From the NCBI RefSeq assembly GCF_964204645.1, contig NC_134027.1:16792485-16856484 (forward strand): DNA of 64,000 nucleotides. Reading direction: 5' to 3'. Both the position numbers and the translations under genes were made by a program. Source of the DNA: Tubulanus polymorphus (lineage: Eukaryota; Nemertea; Palaeonemertea; Tubulaniformes; Tubulanidae). The notes under the pieces are model-generated. The model saw only the letters and a program-made list of their open reading frames with translations. It did not search any database and was not told where the DNA came from. Positions within the stretch are counted from its first letter, which is position 1, and the number at the start of each line of letters is the position of its first letter. Positions 11,201 through 24,600 of this stretch are shown here, piece by piece.

Positions 11201-14164
11201 ACATTGTCGTTTATCCGATACGGGGAGAATGTGATGAGAAAACGTCTTTTCTCGCGCTGAACGACGTTTTCGCGACGAAAAGTGCTTTTCCTGACGATTT
11301 GAGCGCTTTTACGCATCGACATTGTCGTTTTTCCGATAGGGGGAATATTTGATACGAAAACGTCTTTTCTCGCGCTGAACGACGTTTTCGGGTCGAAAAG
11401 TGCTTTTCCTGACGATTTGAGCGCTTTTACGCATCGACATTGTCGTTTTTCCGATAGGGGGAAAATGTGATGAGAAAACGTCTTTTCTCGCGCTGAACGA
11501 CGTTTTCGGGTCGAAATGTGCTTTTCCTGACGATTTGACCGCTTTTACGCATCGACATTGTCGTTTTTCCGATACGGGGAAAATGTGATGAGAAAACGTC
11601 TTTTCTCGCGCTGAACGACGTTTTCGGATCGAAAAGTGCTTTTCCCGACAATTTGAGCGCTTTTACGCATCGACATTGTCGTTTTTCCGATAGGGGGAAT
11701 ATTTGATACGAAAACGTCTTTTCTCGCGCTGAACGAAGTTTTCGGGTCGAAAAGTGCTTTTCCTGACGATTTGAGCGCTTTTACGCATCGACATTGTCGT
11801 TTTTCCGATACGGGGAATATTTGATACGAAAACGTCTTTTCTCGCGCTGAACGACGTTTTCGGGTCGAAATGTGCTTTTCCTGACGATTTGAGCGCTTTT
11901 ACGCATCGACATTGTCGTTTTTCCGATAGGGGGAATATTTGATACGAAAACGTCTTTTCTCGCGCTGAACGACGTTTTCGGGTCGTAAAGTGCTTTTCCT
12001 GACGATTTGAGCGCTTTTACGCATCGACATTGTCGTTTTTCCGATAGGGGGAATATTTGATACGAAAACGTCTTTTCTCGCGCTGAACGACGTTTTCGCG
12101 TCGAAAAGTGCTTTTCCTGACGATTTGAGCGCTTTTACGCATCGACATTGTTGTTTTTCCGATTGGGGGAATATTTCATACGAAAACGTCTTTTCTCGCG
12201 CTGAACGACGTTTTCGCGTCGAAAAGTGCTTTTCCTGACGATTTGAGAGTTTTTACGCATCGACATTGTCGTTTTTCAGATAGGGGGAATATTTCATACG
12301 AAAACGTCTTTTCTCGCGCTGAACGACGTTTTCGCGTCGAAAAGTGTTTTTCCTGACGATTTGAGCGCTTTTACGCATCGACATTGTCGTTTTTCCGATA
12401 GGGGGAATATTTGTTACGAAAACGTCTTTTCTCGCGCTGAACGACGTTTTCGGGTCGAAAAGTGCTTTTCCTGACGATTTGAGCGCTTTTACGCATCGAC
12501 ATTGTCGTTTTTCCGATAGGAGTTATATTTCATACGAAAACGTCTTTTCTCGCGCTGAACGACGTTTTCGCGTCGAAAAGTGTTTTTCCTGACGATTTGA
12601 GCGCTTTTACACATCGACATTGTCGTTTTTCCGATAGGGGGAATATTCGATACGAAAACGTCTTTTCTCGCGCTGAACGACGTTTTCGCGTCGAAAAGTG
12701 CTTTTCCTGACGATTTGAGCGCTTTTACGCATCGACATTGTTGTTTTTCCGATTGGGGGAATATTTGATACGAAAACGTCTTTTCTCGCGCTGAACGACG
12801 TTTTCGCGTCGAAAAGTGCTTTTCCTGACGATTTGAGAGTTTTTACGCATCGACATTGTCGTTTTTCAGATAGGGGGAATATTTCATACGAAAACGTCTT
12901 TTCTCGCGCTGAACGACGTTTTCGCGTCGAAAAGTGTTTTTCCTGACGATTTGAGCGCTTTTACGCATCGACATTGTCGTTTTTCCGATAGGGGGGATAT
13001 TCGATACGAAAACGTCTCTTCTCGCGCTGAACGACGTTTTCGCGCCGAAAAGTGCTTTTCCTGACGATTTGAGAGTTTTTACGCATCGACATTGTCGTTT
13101 TTCCGATACGGGGAAAATGTGATGAGAAAACGTCTTTTCTCGCGCTGAACGACGTTTTCGGGTCGAAAAGTGCTTTTCCTGACGATTTGAGCGCTTTTAA
13201 GCATCGACATTGTCGTTTTTCCGATAGGGGGAATATTTGATAACGAAAACGTCTTTTCTCGCGCTGAACGACGTTTTCGGGTCGAAAAGTGCTTTTCCTG
13301 ACGATTTGAGCGCTTTTACGCATCGACATTGTCGTTTTTCCGATAGGGGGAAAATGTGATGAGAAAACGTCTTTTCTCGCGCTGAACGACGTTTTCGGGT
13401 CGAAATGTGCTTTTCCTGACGATTTGAGCGCTTTTACGCATCGACATTGTCGTTTTTCCGATAGGGGGAATATTTGATACGAAAACGTCTTTTCTCGCGC
13501 TGAACGACGATTTCGGGTCGAAAAGTGCTTTTCCTGACGATTTGAGCGCTTTTACGCATCGACATTGTCGTTTTTCCGATACGGGGAATATTTGATACGA
13601 AAACGTCTTTTCTCGCGCTGAACGACGTTTTCGGGTCGAAAAGTGCTTTTCCTGACGATTTGAGCGCTTTTTACGCATCGACATTGTCGTTTTTCCGATA
13701 CGGGAAAATGTGATGAGAAAACGTCTTTTCTCGCGCTGAACGACGTTTTCGGGTCGAAATGTGCTTTTCCTGACGATTTGAGCGCTTTTACGCATCGACA
13801 TTGTCGTTTTTCCGATACGGGGAAAATGTGATGAGAAAACGTCTTTTCTCGCGCTGAACGACGTTTTCGGGTCGAAAAGTGCTTTTCCTGACGATTTGAG
13901 CGCTTTTACGCATCGACATTGTCGTTTTTCCGATAGGGGGAATATTTGATACGAAAACGTCTTTTCTCGCGCTGAACGACGTTTTCGGGTCGAAAAGAGC
14001 TTTTCCTGACGATTTGAGCGCTTTTACGCATCGACATCGTCGTTTTTCCGATAGGGGGAATATTTGATACGAAAACGTCTTTTCTCGCGCTGAACGACGT
14101 TTTCGGGTCGAAAAGTGCTTTTCCTGACGATTTGAGCGCTTTTACGCATCGACATTGTCGTTTT

Positions 14165-17100
14165 TCCGATAGGAGTTATATTTCATACGAAAACGTCTTT
14201 TCTCGCGCTGAACGACGTTTTCGCGTCGAAAAGTGTTTTTCCTGACGATTTGAGCGCTTTTACACATCGACATTGTCGTTTTTCCGATAGGGGGAATATT
14301 CGATACGAAAACGTCTTTTCTCGCGCTGAACGACGTTTTCGCGTCGAAAAGTGCTTTTCCTGACGATTTGAGCGCTTTTACGCATCGACATTGTTGTTTT
14401 TCCGATTGGGGGAATATTTGATACGAAAACGTCTTTTCTCGCGCTGAACGACGTTTTCGCGTCGAAAAGTGCTTTTCCTGACGATTTGAGAGTTTTTACG
14501 CATCGACATTGTCGTTTTTCCGATAGGGGGGATATTCGATACGAAAACGTCTTTTCTCGCGCTGAACGACGTTTTCGCGCCGAAAAGTGCTTTTCCTGAC
14601 GATTTGAGAGTTTTTACGCATCGACATTGTCGTTTTTCAGATAGGGGGAATATTTCATACGAAAACGTCATTTCTCGCGCTGAACGACGTTTTCGGGTCG
14701 AAAAGTGCTTTTCCTGACGATTTGAGCGCTTTTACGCATCGACATTGTCGTTTTTCCGATAGAGGGAATATTCGATACGAAAACGTCTTTTCTCGCGCTG
14801 AACGACGTTTTCGGGTCGAAAAGTGCTTTTCCTGACGATTTGAGCGCTTTTACGCATCGACATTGTCGTTTTTCCGATAGGGGGAAAATGTGATGAGAAA
14901 ACGTCTTTTCTCGCGCTGAACGACGTTTTCGGGTCGAAATGTGCTTTTCCTGGCGATTTGAGCGCTTTTACGCATCGACATTGTCGTTTTTCCGATACGG
15001 GGAAAATGTGATGAGAAAACGTCTTTTCTCGCGCTGAACGACGTTTTCGGGTCGAAAAGTGCTTTTCCTGACGATTTGAGCGCTTTTACGCATCGACATT
15101 GTCGTTTTTCCGATAGGGGGAATATTTGATACGAAAACGTCTTTCCTCGCGCTGAACGACGTTTTCGGGTCGAAAAGTGCTTTTCCTGACGATTTGAGCG
15201 CTTTTACGCATCGACATTGTCGTTTTTCCGATACGGGGAATATTTGATACGAAAACGTCTTTTCTCGCGCTGAACGACGTTTTCGGGTCGAAAAGTGCTT
15301 TTCCTGACGATTTGAGCGCTTTTACGCATCGACATTGTCGTTTTTCCGATACGGGGAAAATGTGATGAGAAAACGTCTTTTCTCGCGCTGAACGACGTTT
15401 TCGGGTCGAAATGTGCTTTTCCTGACGATTTGAGCGCTTTTACGCATCGACATTGTCGTTTTTCCGATATGGGGAAAATGTGATGAGAAAACGTCTTTTC
15501 TCGCGCTGAACGACGTTTTCGGGTCGAAAAGTGCTTTTCCTGACGATTTGAGCGCTTTTACGCATCGACATTGTCGTTTTTCCGATAGGGGGAATATTTG
15601 ATACGAAAACGTCTTTTCTCGCGCTGAACGACGTTTTCGGGTCGAAAAGTGCTTTTCCTGACGATTTGAGCGCTTTTACGCATCGACATTGTCGTTTTTC
15701 CGATAGGGGGAAAATGTGATGAGAAAACGTCTTTTCTCGCGCTGAACGACGTTTTCGGGTCGAAAAGTGCTTTTCCATACGATTTGAGCGCTTTTAAGCA
15801 TCGACATTGTCGTTTTTCCGATAGGGGGAATATTTGATACGAAAACGTCTTTTCTCGCGCTGAACGACGTTTTCGGGTCGAAAAGTGCTTTTCCTGACGA
15901 TTTGAGCGCTTTTACGCATCGACATTGTCGTTTTTCCGATAGGGGGAATATTTGATACGAAAACTTCTTTTCTCGCGCTGAACGACGTTTTCGGGTCGAA
16001 AAGTGCTTTTCCTGACGATTTGAGCGCTTTTACGCATCGACATTGTCGTTTTTCCGATAGGGGGAATATTTGATACGAAAACGTCTTTTCTCGCGCTGAA
16101 CGACGTTTTCGGGTCGAAAAGTGCTTTTCCTGACGATTTGAGCGCTTTTACGCATCGACATTGTCGTTTATCCGATACGGGGAGAATGTGATGAGAAAAC
16201 GTCTTTTCTCGCGCTGAACGACGTTTTCGCGACGAAAAGTGCTTTTCCTGACGATTTGAGCGCTTTTACGCATCGACATTGTCGTTTTTCCGATAGGGGG
16301 AATATTTGATACGAAAACGTCTTTTCTCGCGCTGAACGACGTTTTCGGGTCGAAAAGTGCTTTTCCTGACGATTTGAGCGCTTTTACGCATCGACATTGT
16401 CGTTTTTCCGATAGGAGTTATATTTCATACGAAAACGTCTTTTCTCGCGCTGAACGACGTTTTCGCGTCGAAAAGTGTTTTTCCTGACGATTTGAGCGCT
16501 TTTACACATCGACATTGTCGTTTTTCCGATAGGGGGAATATTCGATACGAAAACGTCTTTTCTCGCGCTGAACGACGTTTTCGCGTCGAAAAGTGCTTTT
16601 CCTGACGATTTGAGCGCTTTTACGCATCGACATTGTTGTTTTTCCGATTGGGGGAATATTTGATACGAAAACGTCTTTTCTCGCGCTGAACGACGTTTTC
16701 GCGTCGAAAAGTGCTTTTCCTGACGATTTGAGAGTTTTTACGCATCGACATTGTCGTTTTTCCGATAGGGGGGATATTCGATACGAAAACGTCTTTTCTC
16801 GCGCTGAACGACGTTTTCGCGCCGAAAAGTGCTTTTCCTGACGATTTGAGAGTTTTTACGCATCGACATTGTCGTTTTTCAGATAGGGGGAATATTTCAT
16901 ACGAAAACGTCATTTCTCGCGCTGAACGACGTTTTCGGGTCGAAAAGTGCTTTTCCTGACGATTTGAGCGCTTTTACGCATCGACATTGTCGTTTTTCCG
17001 ATAGAGGGAATATTCGATACGAAAACGTCTTTTCTCGCGCTGAACGACGTTTTCGGGTCGAAAAGTGCTTTTCCTGACGATTTGAGCGCTTTTACGCATC

Positions 17101-18648
17101 GACATTGTCGTTTTTCCGATAGGGGGAAAATGTGATGAGAAAACGTCTTTTCTCGCGCTGAACGACGTTTTCGGGTCGAAATGTGCTTTTCCTGGCGATT
17201 TGAGCGCTTTTACGCATCGACATTGTCGTTTTTCCGATACGGGGAAAATGTGATGAGAAAACGTCTTTTCTCGCGCTGAACGACGTTTTCGGGTCGAAAA
17301 GTGCTTTTCCTGACGATTTGAGCGCTTTTACGCATCGACATTGTCGTTTTTCCGATAGGGGGAATATTTGATACGAAAACGTCTTTTCTCGCGCTGAACG
17401 ACGTTTTCGGGTCGAAAAGTGCTTTTCCTGACGATTTGAGCGCTTTTACGCATCGACATTGTCGTTTTTCCGATACGGGGAATATTTGATACGAAAACGT
17501 CTTTTCTCGCGCTGAACGACGTTTTCTGGTCGAAAAGTGCTTTTCCTGACGATTTGAGCGCTTTTACGCATCGACATTGTCGTTTTTCCGATACGGGGAA
17601 AATGTGATGAGAAAACGTCTTTTCTCGCGCTGAACGACGTTTTCGGGTCGAAATGTGCTTTTCCTGACGATTTGAGCGCTTTTACGCATCGACATTGTCG
17701 TTTTTCCGATATGGGGAAAATGTGATGAGAAAACGTCTTTTCTCGCGCTGAACGACGTTTTCGGGTCGAAAAGTGCTTTTCCTGACGATTTGAGCGCTTT
17801 TACGCATCGACATTGTCGTTTTTCCGATAGGGGGAATATTTGATACGAAAACGTCTTTTCTCGCGCTGAACGACGTTTTCGGGTCGAAAAGTGCTTTTCC
17901 TGACGATTTGAGCGCTTTTACGCATCGACATTGTCGTTTTTCCGATAGGGGGAAAATGTGATGAGAAAACGTCTTTTCTCGCGCTGAACGACGTTTTCGG
18001 GTCGAAAAGTGCTTTTCCATACGATTTGAGCGCTTTTAAGCATCGACATTGTCGTTTTTCCGATAGGGGGAATATTTGATACGAAAACGTCTTTTCTCGC
18101 GCTGAACGACGTTTTCGGGTCGAAAAGTGCTTTTCCTGACGATTTGAGCGCTTTTACGCATCGACATTGTCGTTTTTCCGATAGGGGGAATATTTGATAC
18201 GAAAACTTCTTTTCTCGCGCTGAACGACGTTTTCGGGTCGAAAAGTGCTTTTCCTGACGATTTGAGCGCTTTTACGCATCGACATTGTCGTTTTTCCGAT
18301 AGGGGGAATATTTGATACGAAAACGTCTTTTCTCGCGCTGAACGACGTTTTCGGGTCGAAAAGTGCTTTTCCTGACGATTTGAGCGCTTTTACGCATCGA
18401 CATTGTCGTTTATCCGATACGGGGAGAATGTGATGAGAAAACGTCTTTTCTCGCGCTGAACGACGTTTTCGCGACGAAAAGTGCTTTTCCTGACGATTTG
18501 AGCGCTTTTACGCATCGACATTGTCGTTTTTCCGATAGGGGGAATATTTGATACGAAAACGTCTTTTCTCGCGCTGAACGACGTTTTCGGGTCGAAAAGT
18601 GCTTTTCCTGACGATTTGAGCGCTTTTACGCATCGACATTGTCGTTTT
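14165..18648 (+). repeat. Two tandem copies of a 19-monomer higher-order repeat (2,242 bp)
   Basis: 14165-16406 and 16407-18648 share the same series of rare monomer variants in the same order: the GGAGTTATATTTC monomer, the ATTGTTG/CCGATTGGGG monomer, AACGTCATTTCTCG, CCTGGCGATTTG, GATATGGGG, and CCATACGATTTGAGC, each displaced by exactly 2,242 bp = 19 x 118. A third copy begins near 23237. Confidence 0.9.
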
Positions 18649-21600
18649 TCCGATAGGGGGAAAATGTGATGAGAAAACGTCTTTTCTCGCGCTGAACGAC
18701 GTTTTCGGGTCGAAATGTGCTTTTCCTGACGATTTGACCGCTTTTACGCATCGACATTGTCGTTTTTCCGATACGGGGAAAATGTGATGAGAAAACGTCT
18801 TTTCTCGCGCTGAACGACGTTTTCGGATCGAAAAGTGCTTTTCCTGACGATTTGAGCGCTTTTACGCATCGACATTGTCGTTTTTCCGATAGGGGGAATA
18901 TTTGATACGAAAACGTCTTTTCTCGCGCTGAACGAAGTTTTCGGGTCGAAAAGTGCTTTTCCTGACGATTTGAGCGCTTTTACGCATCGACATTGTCGTT
19001 TTTCCGATACGGGGAATATTTGATACGAAAACGTCTTTTCTCGCGCTGAACGACGTTTTCGGGTCGAAATGTGCTTTTCCTGACGATTTGAGCGCTTTTA
19101 CGCATCGACATTGTCGTTTTTCCGATAGGGGGAATATTTGATACGAAAACGTCTTTTCTCGCGCTGAACGACGTTTTCGGGTCGAAAAGTGCTTTTCCTG
19201 ACGATTTGAGCGCTTTTACGCATCGACATTGTCGTTTTTCCGATAGGGGGAATATTTGATACGAAAACGTCTTTTCTCGCGCTGAACGACGTTTTCGGAG
19301 CGAAAAGTGCATTTCCTGACGATTTGAGCGCTTTTACGCATCGACATTGTCGTTTTTCCGATAGGGGGAATATTTGATACGAAAACGTCTTTTCTCGCGC
19401 TGAACGACGTTTTCGCGACGAAAAGTGCTTTTCCTGACGATTTGAGCGCTTTTACGCATCGACATTGTCGTTTTTCCGATAGGGGGAATATTTGATACGA
19501 AAACGTCTTTTCTCGCGCTGAACGACGTTTTCGGGTCGAAAAGTGCTTTTCCTGACGATTTGAGCGCTTTTACGCATCGACATTGTCGTTTTTTCGATAG
19601 GGGGAAAATGTGATGAGAAAACGTCTTTTCTCGCGCTGAACGACGTTTTCGGGTCGAAATGTGCTTTTCCTGACGATTTGACCGCTTTTACGCATCGACA
19701 TTGTCGTTTTTACGATACGGGGAAAATGTGATGAGAAAACGTCTTTTCTCGCGCTGAACGACGTTTTCGGATCGAAAAGTGCTTTTCCTGACGATTTGAG
19801 CGCTTTTACGCATCGACATTGTCGTTTTTCCGATAGGGGGAATATTTGATACGAAAACGTCTTTTCTCGCGCTGAACGAAGTTATCGGGTCGAAAAGTGC
19901 TTTTCCTGACGATTTGAGCGCTTTTACGCATCGACATTGTCGTTTTTCCGATACGGGGAATATTTGATACGAAAACGTCTTTTCTCGCGCTGAACGACGT
20001 TTTCGGGTCGAAATGTGCTTTTCCTGACGATTTGAGCGCTTTTACGCATCGACATTGTCGTTTTTCCGATAGGGGGAATATTTGATACGAAAACGTCTTT
20101 TCTCGCGCTGAACGACGTTTTCGGGTCGAAAAGTGCTTTTCCTGACGATTTGAGCGCTTTTACGCATCGACATTGTCGTTTTTCCGATAGGGGGAATATT
20201 TGATACGAAAACGTCTTTTCTCGCGCTGTACGACGTTTTCGGAGCGAAAAGTGCTTTTCCTGACGATTTGAGCGCTTTTACGCATCGACATTGTCGTTTT
20301 TCCGATAGGGGGAATATTTGATACGAAAACGTCTTTTCTCGCGCTGAACGACGTTTTCGGGTCGAAAAGTGCTTTTCCTGACGATTTGAGCGCTTTTACG
20401 CATCGACATTGTCGTTTTTCCGATAGGGGGAAAATGTGATGAGAAAACGCCTTTTCTCGCGCTGAACGACGTTTTCGGGTCGAAAAGTGCTTTTCCTGAC
20501 GATTTGAGCGCTTTTACGCATCGACATTGTCGTTTTTCCGATACGGGGAATATTTGATACGAAAACGTCTTTTCTCGCGCTGAACGACGTTTTCGCGACG
20601 AAAAGTGCTTTTCCTGACGATTTGAGCGCTTTTACGCATCGACATTGTCGTTTTTCCGATAGGGGGAATATTTGATACGAAAACGTCTTTTCTCGCGCTG
20701 AACGACGTTTTCGGGTCGAAAAGTGCTTTTCCTGACGATTTGAGCGCTTTTACGCATCGACATTGTCGTTTTTCCGATAGGGGGAATATTTGATACGAAA
20801 ACGTCTTTTCTCGCGCTGAACGACGTTTTCGGGTCGAAAAGTGCTTTTCCTGACGATTTGAGCGCTTTTACGCATCGACATTGTCGTTTTTCCGATAGAG
20901 GGAATATTCGATACGAAAACGTCTTTTCTCGCGCTGAACGACGTTTTCGGGTCGAAAAGTGCTTTTCCTGACGATTTGAGCGCTTTTACGCATCTACATT
21001 GTCGTTTTTCTGATAGGGGGAATATTTGATACGTAAACGTCTTTTCTCGCGCTGAACGACGTTTTCGGGTCGAAAAGTGCTTTTCCTGACGATTTGAGCG
21101 CTTTTACGCATCGACATTGTCGTTTTTCCGATAGGGGAAATATTTGATACGAAAACGTCTTTTCTCGCGCTGAACGACGTTTTCGGAGCGAAAAGTGCTT
21201 TTCCTGACGATTTGAGCGCTTTTACGCATCGACATTGTCGTTTTTCCGATAGGGGGAATATTTGATACGAAAACGTCTTTTCTCGCGCTGAACGACGTTT
21301 TCGGGTCGAAAAGTGCTTTTCCTGACGATTTGAGCGCTTTTACGCATCGACATTGTCGTTTTTCCGATAGGGGGAATATTTGATACGGAAAACGTCTTTT
21401 CTCGCGCTGAACGACGTTTTCGGGTCGAAAAGTGCTTTTCCTGACGATTTGAGCGCTTTTACGCATCTACATTGTCGTTTTTCCGATAGGGGGAATATTT
21501 GATACGAAAACGTCTTTTCTCGCGCTGAACGACGTTTTCGGGTCGAAAAGTGCTTGCGCTTTTACGCATCGACATTGTCGTTTTTCCGATAGGGGGAATA

Positions 21601-24600
21601 TTTCATACGAAACCGTCTTTTCTCGCGCTGAACGACGTTTTCGGGTCGAAAAGTGCTTTTCCTGACGATTTGAGCGCTTTTACGCATCGACATTGTCGTT
21701 TTTCCGATACGGGGAAAATGTGATGAGAAAACGTCTTTTCTCGCGCTGAACGACGTTTTCGGGTCGAAAAGTGCTTTTCCTGACGATTTGAGCGCTTTTA
21801 CGCATCGACATTGTCGTTTTTCCGATAGGGGGAATATTTGATACGAAAACGTCTTTTCACGCGCTGAACGACGTTTTCGGGTCGAAAAGAGCTTTTCCTG
21901 ACGATTTGAGCGCTTTTACGCATCGACATTGTCGTTTTTCCGATAGGGGGAATATTTCATACGAAACCGTCTTTTCTCGCGCTGAACGACGTTTTCGGAG
22001 CGAAAAGTGCTTTTCCTGACGATTTGAGCGCTTTTACGCATCGACATTGTCGTTTATCCGATAGGGGGAATATTTGATACGAAAACGTCTTTTCTCGCGC
22101 TGAACGACGTTTTCGGAGCGAAAAGTGCTTTTCCTGACGATTTGAGCGCTTTTACGCATCGACATTGTCGTTTTTCCGATAGGGGGAATATTTGATACGA
22201 AAACGTCTTTACTCGCGCTGAACGACGTTTTCGGGTCGAAAAGTGCTTTTCCTGACGATTTGAGCGCTTTTACGCATCGACATTGTCGTTTTTCCGATAG
22301 GGGGAAAATGTCATGAGAAAACGTCTTTTCTCGCGCTGAACGACGTTTTCGGGTCGAAAAGTGCTTTTCCTGACGATTTGAGCGCTTTTACGCATCGACA
22401 TTGTCGTTTTTCCGATAGGGGGAATATTTGATACGAAAACGTCTTTTCTCGCGCTGAACGACGTTTTCGGGTCGAAAAGTGCTTTTCCTGACGATTTGAG
22501 CGCTTTTACGCATCGACATTGTCGTTTTTCCGATAGGGGGAAAATGTGATGAGAAAACGTCTTTTCTCGCGCTGAACGACGTTTTCGGGTCGAAAAGTGC
22601 TTTTCCATACGATTTGAGCGCTTTTAAGCATCGACATTGTCGTTTTTCCGATACGGGGAATATTTGATACGAAAACGTCTTTTCTCGCGCTGAACGACGT
22701 TTTCGGGTCGAAAAGTGCTTTTCCTGACGATTTGAGCGCTTTTACGCATCGACATTGTCGTTTTTCCGATAGGGGGAATATTTGATACGAAAACTTCTTT
22801 TCTCGCGCTGAACGACGTTTTCGGGTCGAAAAGTGCTTTTCCTGACGATTTGAGCGCTTTTACGCATCGACATTGTCGTTTTTCCGATAGGGGGAATATT
22901 TGATACGAAAACGTCTTTTCTCGCGCTGAACGACGTTTTCGGGTCGAAAAGTGCTTTTCCTGACGATTTGAGCGCTTTTACGCATCGACATTGTCGTTTA
23001 TCCGATACGGGGAGAATGTGATGAGAAAACGTCTTTTCTCGCGCTGAACGACGTTTTCGCGACGAAAAGTGCTTTTCCTGACGATTTGAGCGCTTTTACG
23101 CATCGACATTGTCGTTTTTCCGATAGGGGGAATATTTGATACGAAACGTCTTTTCTCGCGCTGAACGACGTTTTCGGGTCGAAAAGTGCTTTTCCTGACG
23201 ATTTGAGCGCTTTTACGCATCGACATTGTCGTTTTTCCGATAGGAGTTATATTTCATACGAAAACGTCTTTTCTCGCGCTGAACGACGTTTTCGCGTCGA
23301 AAAGTGTTTTTCCTGACGATTTGAGCGCTTTTACACATCGACATTGTCGTTTTTCCGATAGGGGGAATATTCGATACGAAAACGTCTTTTCTCGCGCTGA
23401 ACGACGTTTTCGCGTCGAAAAGTGCTTTTCCTGACGATTTGAGCGCTTTTACGCATCGACATTGTTGTTTTTCCGATTGGGGGAATATTTGATACGAAAA
23501 CGTCTTTTCTCGCGCTGAACGACGTTTTCGCGTCGAAAAGTGCTTTTCCTGACGATTTGAGAGTTTTTACGCATCGACATTGTCGTTTTTCCGATAGGGG
23601 GGATATTCGATACGAAAACGTCTTTTCTCGCGCTGAACGACGTTTTCGCGCCGAAAAGTGCTTTTCCTGACGATTTGAGAGTTTTTACGCATCGACATTG
23701 TCGTTTTTCAGATAGGGGGAATATTTCATACGAAAACGTCATTTCTCGCGCTGAACGACGTTTTCGGGTCGAAAAGTGCTTTTCCTGACGATTTGAGCGC
23801 TTTTACGCATCGACATTGTCGTTTTTCCGATAGAGGGAATATTCGATACGAAAACGTCTTTTCTCGCGCTGAACGACGTTTTCGGGTCGAAAAGTGCTTT
23901 TCCTGACGATTTGAGCGCTTTTACGCATCGACATTGTCGTTTTTCCGATAGGGGGAAAATGTGATGAGAAAACGTCTTTTCTCGCGCTGAACGACGTTTT
24001 CGGGTCGAAATGTGCTTTTCCTGGCGATTTGAGCGCTTTTACGCATCGACATTGTCGTTTTTCCGATACGGGGAAAATGTGATGAGAAAACGTCTTTTCT
24101 CGCGCTGAACGACGTTTTCGGGTCGAAAAGTGCTTTTCCTGACGATTTGAGCGCTTTTACGCATCGACATTGTCGTTTTTCCGATAGGGGGAATATTTGA
24201 TACGAAAACGTCTTTTCTCGCGCTGAACGACGTTTTCGGGTCGAAAAGTGCTTTTCCTGACGATTTGAGCGCTTTTACGCATCGACATTGTCGTTTTTCC
24301 GATACGGGGAATATTTGATACGAAAACGTCTTTTCTCGCGCTGAACGACGTTTTCTGGTCGAAAAGTGCTTTTCCTGACGATTTGAGCGCTTTTACGCAT
24401 CGACATTGTCGTTTTTCCGATACGGGGAAAATGTGATGAGAAAACGTCTTTTCTCGCGCTGAACGACGTTTTCGGGTCGAAATGTGCTTTTCCTGACGAT
24501 TTGAGCGCTTTTACGCATCGACATTGTCGTTTTTCCGATATGGGGAAAATGTGATGAGAAAACGTCTTTTCTCGCGCTGAACGACGTTTTCGGGTCGAAA